Below, piece after piece: positions 25,751 to 35,156 of a DNA stretch of 64,000 nucleotides; within the stretch, counting starts at the first letter, position 1, and every line of letters begins with the position of its first letter. The notes under the pieces were generated by a model. The model saw only the letters and a list, made by a program, of their open reading frames with translations. It was not told the DNA's origin and did no database searches. The translations under genes were made by a program, and so were the position numbers. The DNA is from Hymenobacter fodinae (lineage in GTDB: Bacteria; Bacteroidota; Bacteroidia; Cytophagales; Hymenobacteraceae): positions 1 through 64,000 of the forward strand of contig NZ_SRLA01000005.1 of assembly GCF_004745825.1 (NCBI RefSeq), read 5' to 3'.

Positions 25751-26158
25751 CTATTGATTTTCTACGGCGTGCACCCCCGCTTCGGCCACCGCGTGGTCGT
25801 TCTCCACAGTGCTGCCCGACACCCCAATGGCCCCCACTACGCGGCCGTTGGCATCGAGAATGGGAATGCCGCCGGGAAAGGTGATGAGGCCCCCATTGGA
25901 GTGCTCAATGTTGTACAGCGAGCCGCCGGGCTGGGAAGCCTGGCCTAGGTCGCCGGTGGGCATATCGAAGAAGCGCGCCGTTTTGGCCTTCCGAATGGCA
26001 ATATCAATGGAGCCTAGCCAGGCATCATCCATCCGAATGAAGGCGGTGAGGTTGGCGCCAGCATCCACCACGGCAATATTCATTTTCACGCCCAGATCGA
26101 GCGCCTTTTGGTGGGCGGCGTGGATGGCTTGTTGTGCTAATTCGAGAGAAATACCCAT
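25751..26158 (-). CDS. GlcG/HbpS-family haem-degrading or haem-binding protein
   Basis: 135 residues spanning the whole GlcG/HbpS domain: AIHAAHQKALDLGVKMNIAV, the VDAGANLTAFIRMD strand, FPGGIPILDANGRVVGAIGVSGST and the final NDHAVAEAGVHA. Family members bind haem or act in redox sensing; many are only annotated by fold. No signal peptide, so cytoplasmic as it stands. Single gene with its own hairpin downstream. The haem role is family knowledge, not visible in the sequence. Confidence 0.85.
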   Translation of the reverse strand: MGISLELAQQAIHAAHQKALDLGVKMNIAVVDAGANLTAFIRMDDAWLGSIDIAIRKAKTARFFDMPTGDLGQASQPGGSLYNIEHSNGGLITFPGGIPILDANGRVVGAIGVSGSTVENDHAVAEAGVHAVENQ

Positions 26159-26465
26159 ACAATTGATTGGTGAGAGGAGAAAATGAGAAAAGCTTCTGCC
26201 TTAAACGGTATTTCATTGGCAGTGGCCAACTCGTTTGCTGCCTAGCAACCAGTTAGGCTGACCAGCTCTGCCGGTTGCTGGTGCTTTTCTTCGGCTAGGC
26301 CACCTCGCGCTCTGGTAGCCGGTACTGTTTGGCAAGAGTTAGGAGCAGGGCAATGGCTAGGCCACTGATGAGTGGTAGTTGGCTGTTACAATAGGGTAGA
26401 GCGTGCTTCAGTTAGCTTTTACGGGCCCGTCTTCGTACCTTCGCCCTTGGAAAAAACTGCCTCTA
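26159..26465. other. Divergent intergenic region before lepA
   Basis: About 300 bases between the GlcG-like gene and lepA. It contains two CTAGGCC copies (26295 and 26357) and the lepA promoter elements listed separately. No gene seen. Confidence 0.5.
26412..26443 (+). promoter_or_regulatory. Probable lepA promoter
   Basis: TACCTTCG at 26436-26443 resembles the Bacteroidota -7 element TAnnTTTG. TTAG at 26412-26415 lies exactly 20 bases upstream, at the place of the -33 element. The same pair and spacing occurs before mnmE. The start codon is 22 bases further on. Confidence 0.5.
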
Positions 26466-28253
26466 GTGAAGAACATCCGCAATTTCTGCATCATCGCTCA
26501 CATCGACCACGGCAAGAGCACCCTGGCCGACCGCTTGCTGGAATTTACCAGCACCGTTTCGAAGCGCGATATGCAAGCTCAGCTGCTCGACAATATGGAT
26601 CTGGAGCGGGAGCGGGGCATTACCATCAAGAGCCACGCCATCCAGATGCAGTACCCCTACAAAGGGGAAATGTATACGCTTAACTTGATCGACACGCCCG
26701 GTCACGTCGATTTCAGCTACGAGGTATCCCGCTCCATTGCTGCCTGCGAAGGCGCCCTGTTGATTGTGGACTCCTCCCAGGGAATTGAAGCCCAGACGAT
26801 TTCAAACCTGTACCTGGCCATCGGCTCCGACCTGACCATCATCCCGGTACTCAACAAAATCGACCTGCCTCACTCCATGCCGGAGGAGGTTTCCGACGAG
26901 ATTGTTGACCTGATCGGCTGCGACCGGGACGAGATTATTCCCGCCTCGGGTAAGTCGGGCATTGGTATCGAAGCCATCCTGAACGCCATCTGTGAGCGGA
27001 TTCCGGCCCCCAAAGGCGACCCGGAAGCGCCTCTGCAAGCTCTCATCTTCGACTCGGTATTCAACTCCTACCGGGGTATTGAGGTACTGTTCCGTATCAA
27101 GAACGGCACCATGCGCAAGGGCGACAAGCTTCGCTTCATGGCGACCGGCAAGGAATATGGCGCCGATGAAATTGGTATTCTGGGTCTCAACCAGGAGCCC
27201 CGTCAGGAAATCAGCGCTGGCAACGTAGGCTACCTGATTTCGGGTATCAAAGAAGCCCGCGAAGTAAAAGTAGGCGACACGATTACGCACGTAGCAAGGC
27301 CTACCACGGAACCCATTCACGGGTTCGAGGACGTGAAACCCATGGTATTCGCCGGCATCTACCCGGTTGATACTACCGAGTACGAAGAACTGCGCTCCTC
27401 TATGGAGAAGCTGCAGCTTAATGATGCCTCGTTGGTGTGGGAGCCAGAAACCTCGGCGGCCCTCGGCTTTGGCTTCCGTTGCGGCTTCCTGGGCATGCTG
27501 CACATGGAAATTGTGCAGGAGCGTCTGGAGCGCGAGTTCAACATGACGGTGATTACCACGGTGCCCTCGGTGCAGTTCCACGCCACCGGCACCAAGGATC
27601 AGCACCTGACTATCAACGCGCCGTCGGAGATGCCAGAGCCGAACTCCATCAAGATGATTGAGGAGCCCTACATCAAGGCCCAGATTATCACGGCTGCCGA
27701 CTACGTAGGTCCCATCATCACGCTGTGCATGGAGAAGCGTGGCATCATCAAAGGCCAGAGCTACCTGACCAGTGAGCGGGTAGAGCTGTCGTTTGAGCTG
27801 CCACTCTCGGAAATCGTGTTCGACTTCTTCGACAAGCTCAAAACTATCTCCCGCGGCTACGCCTCCCTCGACTACGAGTTGATCGGTTTCCGCGAGTCGG
27901 ACATGGTGAAGCTCGACATCATGCTGAACGGAGAGAAGGTCGATGCCCTATCGGCCATTGTGCACCGCAGCAAGTCGTACGAGTGGGGACGCCGCCTCTG
28001 CGAAAAGCTCCGGGAGCTGCTGCCCCGCCAGATGTTCGAAATTGCCATCCAGGCTAGTATCGGGCAGAAGATTATTGCCCGTGAAACTGTGAAGGCCCTG
28101 CGCAAAAACGTACTGGCCAAGTGCTACGGCGGCGACATCTCGCGGAAGCGCAAGCTGCTGGAAAAGCAGAAAGAGGGTAAGAAACGGATGCGCCAAGTAG
28201 GCTCCGTAGAAATTCCTCAAGAGGCCTTTTTGGCTGTCTTAAAAATTGACTAG
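26466..28253 (+). CDS. lepA: Elongation factor 4 (LepA)
   Basis: Ribosome-dependent GTPase that acts on stalled or mispositioned ribosomes. 595 residues from GTG 26466 (KNIRNFCIIAHIDHGKST), which gives the exact LepA N-terminus; the frame is open from 26403 but the extra 21 residues are not family-like. Domains: GTPase (P-loop AHIDHGKST, DTPGHVDF, NKIDLP), EF-Tu domain 2, two EF-G-like domains, and the LepA-specific C-terminus (RKRKLLEKQKEGKKRMRQVG). Plus strand; a strong terminator follows 6 bases after the stop. Confidence 0.97.
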   Translation: MKNIRNFCIIAHIDHGKSTLADRLLEFTSTVSKRDMQAQLLDNMDLERERGITIKSHAIQMQYPYKGEMYTLNLIDTPGHVDFSYEVSRSIAACEGALLIVDSSQGIEAQTISNLYLAIGSDLTIIPVLNKIDLPHSMPEEVSDEIVDLIGCDRDEIIPASGKSGIGIEAILNAICERIPAPKGDPEAPLQALIFDSVFNSYRGIEVLFRIKNGTMRKGDKLRFMATGKEYGADEIGILGLNQEPRQEISAGNVGYLISGIKEAREVKVGDTITHVARPTTEPIHGFEDVKPMVFAGIYPVDTTEYEELRSSMEKLQLNDASLVWEPETSAALGFGFRCGFLGMLHMEIVQERLEREFNMTVITTVPSVQFHATGTKDQHLTINAPSEMPEPNSIKMIEEPYIKAQIITAADYVGPIITLCMEKRGIIKGQSYLTSERVELSFELPLSEIVFDFFDKLKTISRGYASLDYELIGFRESDMVKLDIMLNGEKVDALSAIVHRSKSYEWGRRLCEKLRELLPRQMFEIAIQASIGQKIIARETVKALRKNVLAKCYGGDISRKRKLLEKQKEGKKRMRQVGSVEIPQEAFLAVLKID

Positions 28254-28258
28254 AAGTG

Positions 28259-28290
28259 AAAAGCGCGGCTCTCAAAGGCCGCGCTTTTTT
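28259..28290 (+). terminator. lepA terminator
   Basis: Perfect 11-bp stem (28259-28269 with 28278-28288) ending in six Ts, immediately after lepA. Confidence 0.85.
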
Positions 28291-28360
28291 GTTTGCACTT
28301 GCTTCCTTTTTCTCACTTCATACACTTCTTGACACGGCGTGGTATGACTACTTCAATCTT

Positions 28361-28534
28361 ATGACCAACAGCCTAACCAAGAACTGTACTAGCCCAGAGC
28401 AGCTCGAAAAAATTATTAAAGGACAGGAGCGTAAGTTCCGGTGGCGTGATGACTGGCCTACTATGGAAGCCGCGCTGCAAGCTGCCGGTACCGCCGCCAT
28501 TGCCGCTCACGAAGCCCAGAAAAAACCAGACTAA
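28361..28534 (+). CDS. Small hypothetical protein upstream of folD (57 aa)
   Basis: 57 residues from ATG 28361. The frame is open from 28256, but that part overlaps the lepA terminator, so the later start is used. Soluble, charged: CTSPEQLEKIIKGQERKFRWRDDWPT, then an Ala-rich helix and Lys/Asp tail. No family recognised. It ends 18 bases before folD and is probably co-transcribed with it. Confidence 0.5.
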   Translation: MTNSLTKNCTSPEQLEKIIKGQERKFRWRDDWPTMEAALQAAGTAAIAAHEAQKKPD

Positions 28535-28552
28535 GTATAACAGTAAAACCGC

Positions 28553-29464
28553 ATGATCACTGCCCCTAACGCCACGGCCTATCAACTCATCGACGGCAAG
28601 CAGACCGCAGAAAACATCAAGGAAGAAATTGCCGCCGAGGTAGCCCAGCGCAAAGCCGCGGGCCAAAAGGTGCCGCACCTGGCCGCCATCCTGGTAGGCC
28701 ACGATGGCGGTTCTGAAACCTATGTGCGCAATAAGGTACTGGCCTGCGAGCGGGTGGGGTTCGGCTCCACGTTGCTGCGCTTTGAGGACGATATTACGGA
28801 GGCCGAACTGCTGCGCCAGGTAGACAACCTAAACAATGACCCTGAAATCGACGGCTTCATTGTACAGCTGCCGCTTCCCCGCCACATTGATACCAACAAG
28901 GTGATAGAAGCCGTGCGGCCCGAGAAGGACGTAGATGGATTCCACCCCATGAATATAGGCCGCATGGTAGCTGGCCTACCGGCTTTGCTGCCGGCAACTC
29001 CCTCGGGTATTGTGGAGCTGCTACGTCGCTACGAGTTGCCCACTGATGGCAAGCACTGCGTAGTGATCGGGCGGTCTAATATTGTAGGTACGCCAGTTAG
29101 CATACTGTTGGCTAAGAACTTAGAGCCTGGTAACTGTACCGTTACTTTATGCCACTCACGCACCCAGAACCTAGCCGAAATTACTCGCACCGCCGACATT
29201 TTGGTAGCAGCTTTAGGCCGGCCGGAGTTTGTAACGGCCGATATGGTGAAGCCCGGTGCCGTAATTATTGATGTGGGTACCACCCGCGTGGAAGACGCCA
29301 GCAAGAAATCGGGCTGGGCTTTGAAGGGCGACGTAAACTTCGCGGAGGTAGCACCGTTGAGCTCCTACATTACCCCGGTTCCTGGTGGCGTAGGCCCGAT
29401 GACCATTGCTATGCTGTTGCTAAATACGTTGCGGGCCGCGAAGGGTGAAGTGTATACTAAATAA
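28553..29464 (+). CDS. folD: Bifunctional methylenetetrahydrofolate dehydrogenase/cyclohydrolase
   Basis: 303 residues, normal FolD length. It interconverts 5,10-methylene-THF and 10-formyl-THF, supplying one-carbon units. Visible motifs: GGSETYVRNK (with the catalytic Lys), QLPLPRHID, PEKDVDGFHPMN, the NAD(P)-binding VIGRSNIVGTPV and the C-terminal TPVPGGVGPMT. Cytoplasmic. It follows the 57-residue small gene by 18 bases. Confidence 0.97.
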   Translation: MITAPNATAYQLIDGKQTAENIKEEIAAEVAQRKAAGQKVPHLAAILVGHDGGSETYVRNKVLACERVGFGSTLLRFEDDITEAELLRQVDNLNNDPEIDGFIVQLPLPRHIDTNKVIEAVRPEKDVDGFHPMNIGRMVAGLPALLPATPSGIVELLRRYELPTDGKHCVVIGRSNIVGTPVSILLAKNLEPGNCTVTLCHSRTQNLAEITRTADILVAALGRPEFVTADMVKPGAVIIDVGTTRVEDASKKSGWALKGDVNFAEVAPLSSYITPVPGGVGPMTIAMLLLNTLRAAKGEVYTK

Positions 29465-29715
29465 ACAAGCTAGGCTGCTTCATATGCTTTCTAGTTAGCT
29501 GACCAAAACTGCATAAGAAGCACTTCAATCACAGCTTCGCCTTTTAAAATCCAATTAAAGCCATGTCAGGCTTTTAGATTTCGGGGCGTTGTACTACTTT
29601 TAAAGTCGGGCCGCCAGAAAATAGGCTAGGAGCTGAGTTGTTCCCGCCTTTCTGGTGACCCGGCTTTACCGTTTTCAGAATACCCGTTTTGCTGCACGTA
29701 CTTCCTATTGCGTCG

Positions 29716-30339
29716 GTGGCCCCGACAGGTGGGGCTCCGGCACCTGCGCTGCCCTTGATGGAGCAGTTTTACACCATTCAGGGCGAAGGCTACAACACCG
29801 GCCGGGCTGCCTATTTTGTCCGGCTCGGCGGTTGCGACGTGGGCTGCGTCTGGTGCGATGTGAAAGAGTCTTGGGATGCGGATGCTCATCCGAAAATGAG
29901 CATTCCTGACATCGTGGCTAACGCCACTGCCCATACCGGGCGCAATGTGGTTATTACCGGCGGCGAGCCGCTCATGCACGATCTAGGCCCCCTCACAGCG
30001 GCCTTGCACGCAGCTGGCTGTCAGAACTGGATTGAAACTTCCGGGGCTTACCCTCTTAGTGGAGAATGGGACTGGATTTGTGTGTCGCCCAAAAAGTTTA
30101 AGGCTCCTCTACCCGAAGTGTTGGCTGCAGCTCACGAGTTGAAAATCATCGTGTTCAACAAGTCTGACTTCGCTTGGGCCGAGCAGCACGCCGCCATGGT
30201 TAGCCCCAACTGCCGGCTGTATCTACAGCCCGAGTGGAGTAAAGCCCCGCAGATGATGCCACTTATTGTTGACTATGTGAAGGAGAACCCGAAGTGGCAG
30301 GTGTCGTTACAAACCCATAAGTTTCTCGATATCCCGTAG
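29716..30339 (+). CDS. queE: 7-carboxy-7-deazaguanine synthase
   Basis: Radical-SAM enzyme of queuosine/7-deazaguanine synthesis. The cluster motif CxxxCxxC is visible as CDVGCVWC, preceded by FYTIQGEG and followed by ITGGEPL (SAM site) and IETSGAYPL. The C-terminal half (HELKIIVFNKSD, LYLQPEW, VSLQTHKFLDIP) is the QueE-type tail. GTG 29716 gives about 207 residues; TTG 29689 and ATG 29758 are the alternatives, and the family N-terminus does not decide firmly between them. Other queuosine genes are not in this window. Confidence 0.9.
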   Translation: MAPTGGAPAPALPLMEQFYTIQGEGYNTGRAAYFVRLGGCDVGCVWCDVKESWDADAHPKMSIPDIVANATAHTGRNVVITGGEPLMHDLGPLTAALHAAGCQNWIETSGAYPLSGEWDWICVSPKKFKAPLPEVLAAAHELKIIVFNKSDFAWAEQHAAMVSPNCRLYLQPEWSKAPQMMPLIVDYVKENPKWQVSLQTHKFLDIP

Positions 30340-30356
30340 CCTCCTTCTGCTTCTTT

Positions 30357-32306
30357 ATGCGCCGTCTGCTTACTGCTCCGTTGTTTGTACTACTATTGGC
30401 CGGCGGGATACTGCCCACAAGTGCCGTAGCACAGGCCCCGCTGGCAACCACAAATACCAAAGCCAAAAACCTGTGGGACAAGGCACAAAGCCAGGCGAAG
30501 GACCGAGACTTTACTAAGGCGCTCGAAACCCTCAAGCAACTCAACGAGAAGTTTCCTTCCCTGGGAGAGCCTTACCTCATGAAGGGCTCCTTGCTGAAAG
30601 CAATGGGCGAAAACAGCCTGGCGTTTGAGGCTTACCGGGATGGGGTCAGCAAAGTGCCCCTAAACTCCAGCCGTGCCAACGATTATTTTACGTTGGGCGA
30701 GTTGGCTATGAGCTTCGGGGAATATAAAACGGCCGCCGACAGCTATCAGAAGTACCTCAAGTCGGGGGCTAAGAACTTGCGGAATACGCCTCGCGTGCAG
30801 CGTCAGTTGCAAAACTGCGAGTTTGCCCAAAAGGCCATGGCGGCACCTACGGGGCCGCAGCCTGAACGCTTAGGGCAGCCACTGAACAACTTTCGTTTCC
30901 AATACTTCCCGGCCTTAACGGCTGATAGCCGCTTTCTGCTCTTTACGGGCAGGCCTGCGGCCGACAGCGGGGAAGATCTGTTCGTGAGCCGATTCACCAA
31001 GGAGGGTACCATTGGAGAGCCAACCTCCATTTCACCGGCAATCAACACACCCTATAACGAAGGGGCCGGCACTATTTCCGGAGACGGTAAAACCTTGGTG
31101 TTTGCCTCCTGCGACCGGCCTAATTCCGTTGGCAATTGCGACTTATATATTTCGCGTCGCACGGGCAACACCTGGAGCAAGCCTCAGAACCTAGGCCGTA
31201 GCGTGAACTCGCCGGAGTGGGATTCACAACCTACTCTCTCCGCCGACGGCCGCACGCTCTACTTCACTAGTACTAGACGCGGTGGTAAGGGGCAGGAAGA
31301 CATCTACGTGACTACTCTTGACGCCCAAGGGAATTGGACGCCAGCCCGCAACTTAGGGGAGCCAGTTAACACGTCCGGAAAGGATATGGCTCCGTTCATT
31401 CATGCCAGCGGCACTACCCTCTATTATGTTACCGATGGCCTAGTGGGCATGGGTGGCCTAGACATTTATCGGTGTGAGTTGCAGGCGCCCAACAAGTGGA
31501 GCATTCCTACTAACCTGGGGTACCCGCTGAATACATTCGAAAACGAAGCATCCCTTTTCATTAGCTCCGACAACCGCCGGGGGTTCTGCTCCCGGTCCCG
31601 CGCTGCAGAGCCGGGCGTAAAGCAGGAGCGCGACCGACCCGTGGAGCTGTTCGGCTTCGAAGTGCCTGAAATTATCAGGGCCCGCGAAACGAGCACATAC
31701 ACGCAAGGTCGGGTATTTGATGCCATAACGAAGAAGCCGATTCAGGCCGACGTGCAGCTCTATGACCTAAACACCGATGAGTTGGTGCAGTACGTGGGCT
31801 CCGATGCTGAGAATGGGGAATATACCGTGGTACTAAATGAAGGCCGGCAGTACGCCATGTACGCTGCTGCCAACAAGTACCTGATGAAGAGCCTGAGCTT
31901 TGATTACAGCGACAAACGGACCTTTGACCCACTGACGCTGGATATCTACTTGGAGCCCGTACGAGCAGGACGCAGCATAGTGCTGAACAACCTATTCTTC
32001 GATACCAAAGAGTTTGAGCTGAAGCCTAAGTCCCGTACGGAGCTGAACCGCCTCATTGCGTTTATGAAGCAGTACCCGGACATACAAGTGGAAATTTCGG
32101 GTCATACCGATGACGTCGGCTCCGACGATGATAACCTCTCTCTTTCGCAGAACCGAGCAAAGTCGGTATATACCTACTTGGTAGGGCAAGGGGTGAAAGC
32201 AGATCGGCTACGGTTTAAAGGCTACGGCGAGACAAAGCCTCTCATGCCAAACGATTCAGATGTCCATCGTCAACAAAACCGGCGTATAGAGCTGCGAATC
32301 CTGTAG
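30357..32306 (+). CDS. PorE-like OmpA-family T9SS component
   Basis: 649 residues with signal peptide 1-25 (ends SAVAQ). Domains: TPR-like helical repeats (about 40-155), a PD40/WD40-like beta-propeller (about 185-420, repeated SxDGxTLYF-type blades such as SADGRTLYFTSTRRG), a carboxypeptidase-regulatory-like domain (about 445-520) and a C-terminal OmpA domain (about 525-649; EISGHTDDVGSDDDN, QNRRIEL) that should bind peptidoglycan. This four-part order is that of PorE, a peptidoglycan-linked T9SS component. It fits the T9SS cargo at the window start. Other Bacteroidota OmpA proteins share the layout, so PorE identity is probable, not certain. Confidence 0.8.
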   Translation: MRRLLTAPLFVLLLAGGILPTSAVAQAPLATTNTKAKNLWDKAQSQAKDRDFTKALETLKQLNEKFPSLGEPYLMKGSLLKAMGENSLAFEAYRDGVSKVPLNSSRANDYFTLGELAMSFGEYKTAADSYQKYLKSGAKNLRNTPRVQRQLQNCEFAQKAMAAPTGPQPERLGQPLNNFRFQYFPALTADSRFLLFTGRPAADSGEDLFVSRFTKEGTIGEPTSISPAINTPYNEGAGTISGDGKTLVFASCDRPNSVGNCDLYISRRTGNTWSKPQNLGRSVNSPEWDSQPTLSADGRTLYFTSTRRGGKGQEDIYVTTLDAQGNWTPARNLGEPVNTSGKDMAPFIHASGTTLYYVTDGLVGMGGLDIYRCELQAPNKWSIPTNLGYPLNTFENEASLFISSDNRRGFCSRSRAAEPGVKQERDRPVELFGFEVPEIIRARETSTYTQGRVFDAITKKPIQADVQLYDLNTDELVQYVGSDAENGEYTVVLNEGRQYAMYAAANKYLMKSLSFDYSDKRTFDPLTLDIYLEPVRAGRSIVLNNLFFDTKEFELKPKSRTELNRLIAFMKQYPDIQVEISGHTDDVGSDDDNLSLSQNRAKSVYTYLVGQGVKADRLRFKGYGETKPLMPNDSDVHRQQNRRIELRIL

Positions 32307-32612
32307 CCCTCCCAGTTTCGTCCTATCAACTCTAGAAAGTCTATCCGCTCGGCAGATAGACTTTTTTTCGTTTCTAGCACTTCTTGTCGTGTTAAAGATT
32401 AATAAGCTGAGAATGTGATTTGTACTATGATCTTGTGAAAGTGATAGAGTAGAATAGTTATAAAAAATCATTTTTTTATTAAATAGTGATTTGTATATTT
32501 GGATATCGACGTATCTGAATCATAGGAGGCTGATACGAGGCCTAGCCAGTGTTTTCGGCATGTTGAATTGCATTTTGTTTTTCATCCTTATTCTTTCTTC
32601 ATTTTCCTTACT
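32307..32612. other. AT-rich intergenic region
   Basis: Holds the porE-like terminator and, at 32494-32501, a perfect -7 element TATATTTG in an AT-rich context, probably the promoter of the 32613 gene with a leader of about 105 bases. No gene seen. Confidence 0.5.
32336..32367 (+). terminator. Terminator of the porE-like gene
   Basis: Perfect 10-bp stem (32336-32345 with 32355-32364) followed by a run of Ts, about 30 bases after the stop. Confidence 0.8.
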
Positions 32613-32984
32613 ATGAAAAAAGCCTACTTTTTCGCTTGCCTGATGGCTGTAATGCAAGGCGTAGCACTGGCATCACCTAAGTCAGAAGGCGATGGTACTA
32701 CTAGCATAAAAGCTCGGGCTACTGCTCTTACGCGCACAATTGCTGAGAAGGCCCGCCTTGACGAAGGACAATACCTCCGGGTTAAGCAGCTCAACACCCA
32801 AATGTTAACCGAAATGGAGGATCTCAAGTCCCGCTTAGCCGGCGACCCTGCTGCCCTCGACCAGCGCATGGCTGATGCGCAAGCCAAGTACGAGGCCGAT
32901 CTGATGTCTTTGCTGCGTCCCAATCAGGTTGCCATGTATCAGCAGGCTCGCACGAGCATGACAGCTCTAGGCGACAAGCACTAA
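32613..32984 (+). CDS. Small secreted helical protein, paralogue A
   Basis: 123 residues from ATG 32613, which starts a signal peptide (MKKAYFFACLMAVMQGVALA). The mature part is two or three amphipathic helices with the pattern LTRTIAEKARLDEGQYLRVKQLN and a later EADLMSLLRPNQVAMYQQ. The 33099 and 48375 proteins share this pattern. The shape (short, periplasmic, LxExQY... LxPxQ) recalls the Spy/CpxP LTxxQ group, but the similarity is only in layout. Function unknown. Confidence 0.75.
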   Translation: MKKAYFFACLMAVMQGVALASPKSEGDGTTSIKARATALTRTIAEKARLDEGQYLRVKQLNTQMLTEMEDLKSRLAGDPAALDQRMADAQAKYEADLMSLLRPNQVAMYQQARTSMTALGDKH

Positions 32985-32992
32985 TTCTTCCA

Positions 32993-33037
32993 CTACCGGC
33001 CTGCCTTCACATGAGGGTAGGCAGGCCGGTAGGTTTT
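32993..33037 (+). terminator. Terminator between paralogues A and B
   Basis: Perfect 13-bp stem (32993-33005 with 33020-33032) followed by TTTT-containing sequence. Confidence 0.75.
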
Positions 33038-33098
33038 GGCTGGCAATGTTTCGCTAGCATGTTGTTCATCTTCCAACCCATAACCAACCCTACCCATC

Positions 33099-33461
33099 AT
33101 GAAAAACTTCGCTACTATTCTGCTGCTTGGTGCAATGTGCCGCGCCGGAAGCGCCCAAGCCGCAGCTCCAGCTGATGGCTCACGCATGAGCGAGCGGGCC
33201 AAAACCATGACTCGCCAGATGGCCGAGAAGATGCCTCTGAGTGAGGGACAGTACATTAAGGTCCGTCAGTTGAACCTGCGCTTGCTGACGGAAACGGCTG
33301 AGCTTCGCAAGCAGTTCGGCGCTGATGCTACTGCGCTCGACGAGGCGTTGGCAAATATGCAGATGCGCTATGAGTGGGACTTGGCTACTATTCTGCGGCC
33401 ACGTCAAATGGCGCTCTATGATCAAACGAAGCTGAGCATGACGGCCGTGAACCTACAATAG
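33099..33461 (+). CDS. Small secreted helical protein, paralogue B
   Basis: 120 residues: signal peptide about 1-21 (MKNFATILLLGAMCRAGSAQA), then the same helical pattern as paralogue A: MTRQMAEKMPLSEGQYIKVRQLN, a middle helix with ADATALDEALANMQ, and LATILRPRQMALYDQT. It is separated from paralogue A by a terminator, so each is its own unit. Likely a tandem duplication. Function unknown. Confidence 0.75.
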   Translation: MKNFATILLLGAMCRAGSAQAAAPADGSRMSERAKTMTRQMAEKMPLSEGQYIKVRQLNLRLLTETAELRKQFGADATALDEALANMQMRYEWDLATILRPRQMALYDQTKLSMTAVNLQ

Positions 33462-33484
33462 GGGTACTACTACCGTCAGAACGC

Positions 33485-33513
33485 AAAAAAGCCCGCAAAT
33501 AGCGGGCTTTTTT
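33485..33513. terminator. Bidirectional terminator between paralogue B and gltA
   Basis: A/T-flanked perfect stem (33485-33496 with 33502-33513) between convergent genes; works in both directions. Confidence 0.85.
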
Positions 33514-33535
33514 GTTGGCAGACTAATTACTCAGA

Positions 33536-34828
33536 CTAGCTGCGGTCCTGCAGGGAGACGTAGTCACGCTCCGTCTCGCCGGTGTAGATCTGACGCGGAC
33601 GGCCAATTGGCTCCTTGTTCTCGCGCATTTCTTTCCACTGAGCAATCCAGCCGGGGAGGCGGCCCAGGGCAAACATCACCGTGAACATTTCGGTAGGAAT
33701 ACCCAGTGCTTTGTAGATGATGCCGGAGTAGAAGTCTACGTTGGGGTAGAGCTTGCGCTGAACGAAGTACTCGTCGGTAAGGGCCGCTTGCTCCAGTTCC
33801 TTAGCAATCTTCAACAGGGGGCTGTTTTCTAGGCCTAGGGCGGTCAGGACTTCATCGGCAGCCTTCTTGATGATGGTTGCGCGGGGGTCGAAGTTCTTGT
33901 ACACGCGGTGACCGAAGCCCATCAGACGGAACGAGTCGTTCTTGTCTTTAGCCTTGGCAATGAACTTGCTGGTGTCGCCACCGTCGCGCTCAATGGCCTC
34001 CAGCATTTCAATTACTTCCTGGTTGGCTCCACCGTGCAGCGGGCCCCACAGGGCGTTGATGCCAGCCGATACCGAGCCATATAGCGAAGCATTGGCCGAG
34101 CCTACTAAGCGAACGGTAGAAGTAGAGCAGTTCTGCTCGTGGTCGGCGTGCAGAATGAGGAGCTTATTGAGGGCGCTTACCACTACCGGGTTCAGTTCAT
34201 ACTTCTCGGTAGGGAAGCTGAACATCATGTGCAGGAAGTTAGAGCAATAGTCCATGTCATTCCGCGGGTAGTTCAGCGGGTGACCCATCTGGTTCTTGTA
34301 GGTCCAAGCAGCAATAGTCGGCAGCTTGGCCATCAACCGAATCACATTCAGGTCAATTTCCTCCTTGCTCAGATCCGGCGATACGCTCTCAGGGTAGAAA
34401 GCCGTCAGCGCGCAGATCAGGCTGCTCAGAATAGCCATGGGGTGAGCCGCCGAAGGGAAGCCGTCAAAAATCTTCCGGACGTCTTCGTGCACCAGGGTAT
34501 GCTTGGTAATCTGATTGCTGAAGCTGTCGAGCTCCGGCTGCGTGGGCAGCTTGCCGTAGATCAGCAGGTAGGCCACCTCAATAAAGGTAGATTTTTCAGC
34601 CAACTGCTCAATGGGATACCCACGGTAGCGCAAGATGCCTTCTTCACCATCCAGGAAGGTGATGGCGCTTTTGGTGGCGCCCGTGTTCTTGTAGCCTGAA
34701 TCCAGGGTTACGTAGCCCGTTTGGTCACGCAGTTTGCCGATATCGAATGCTTTCTCGTGTTCGGTACCTTCAATAACGGGGAGAGAGATAGATTTCCCGT
34801 CGAGGATAAGTTCAGCAGATTCTGCCAT
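33536..34828 (-). CDS. gltA: Citrate synthase
   Basis: 430 residues, type II (hexameric, Gram-negative-like) citrate synthase; condenses oxaloacetate and acetyl-CoA to start the TCA cycle. Conserved: LHADHEQNCST (first active-site His), GPLHGGANQEV, GFGHRVYKNFDPRA (second His), and NVDFYSG (active-site Asp). The N-terminal beta domain (ILDGKSISLPVIEGTEHEKAFDI) is the usual extension of type II enzymes. Single gene on the minus strand, sharing a terminator with the convergent gene. Confidence 0.97.
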   Translation of the reverse strand: MAESAELILDGKSISLPVIEGTEHEKAFDIGKLRDQTGYVTLDSGYKNTGATKSAITFLDGEEGILRYRGYPIEQLAEKSTFIEVAYLLIYGKLPTQPELDSFSNQITKHTLVHEDVRKIFDGFPSAAHPMAILSSLICALTAFYPESVSPDLSKEEIDLNVIRLMAKLPTIAAWTYKNQMGHPLNYPRNDMDYCSNFLHMMFSFPTEKYELNPVVVSALNKLLILHADHEQNCSTSTVRLVGSANASLYGSVSAGINALWGPLHGGANQEVIEMLEAIERDGGDTSKFIAKAKDKNDSFRLMGFGHRVYKNFDPRATIIKKAADEVLTALGLENSPLLKIAKELEQAALTDEYFVQRKLYPNVDFYSGIIYKALGIPTEMFTVMFALGRLPGWIAQWKEMRENKEPIGRPRQIYTGETERDYVSLQDRS

Positions 34829-35156
34829 AAGCGTGGGTTAGAGGGTGGGTTGTGGGGTCGGATTACGGAGAACCAGTAATCAAATTCCCCATGAGCAGTT
34901 GGCGTCTATACTACAAAACCCGCCCGGTTGTTGTTTGCCGTTGAGGTGAAGTCACAAAGAAAAGGACCACGTGGGAAATATGTGGTATGGATACTGTTTT
35001 TTTGGTGAAGGAATATAACTAAGCAGGGCTAACTGCCTTTACCTCGGTACGTTGTCAACGCATTTTCTCCTGTGGCTGACCCCAGATAAGTCATTAGGCC
35101 CTTACTGACGTACTCTGCCTAAGTAAGGCTGCTTTGGCCTGGTAAAGCAATTGTTT
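34829..35156. other. Divergent intergenic region gltA / aldo-keto reductase
   Basis: About 330 bases that must hold both promoters. No RNA or gene seen. Confidence 0.4.

Noticed and set aside
26802..27605. A 267-codon minus-strand frame in lepA
   Set aside because: Antisense to lepA, a conserved gene with all motifs in the other frame.
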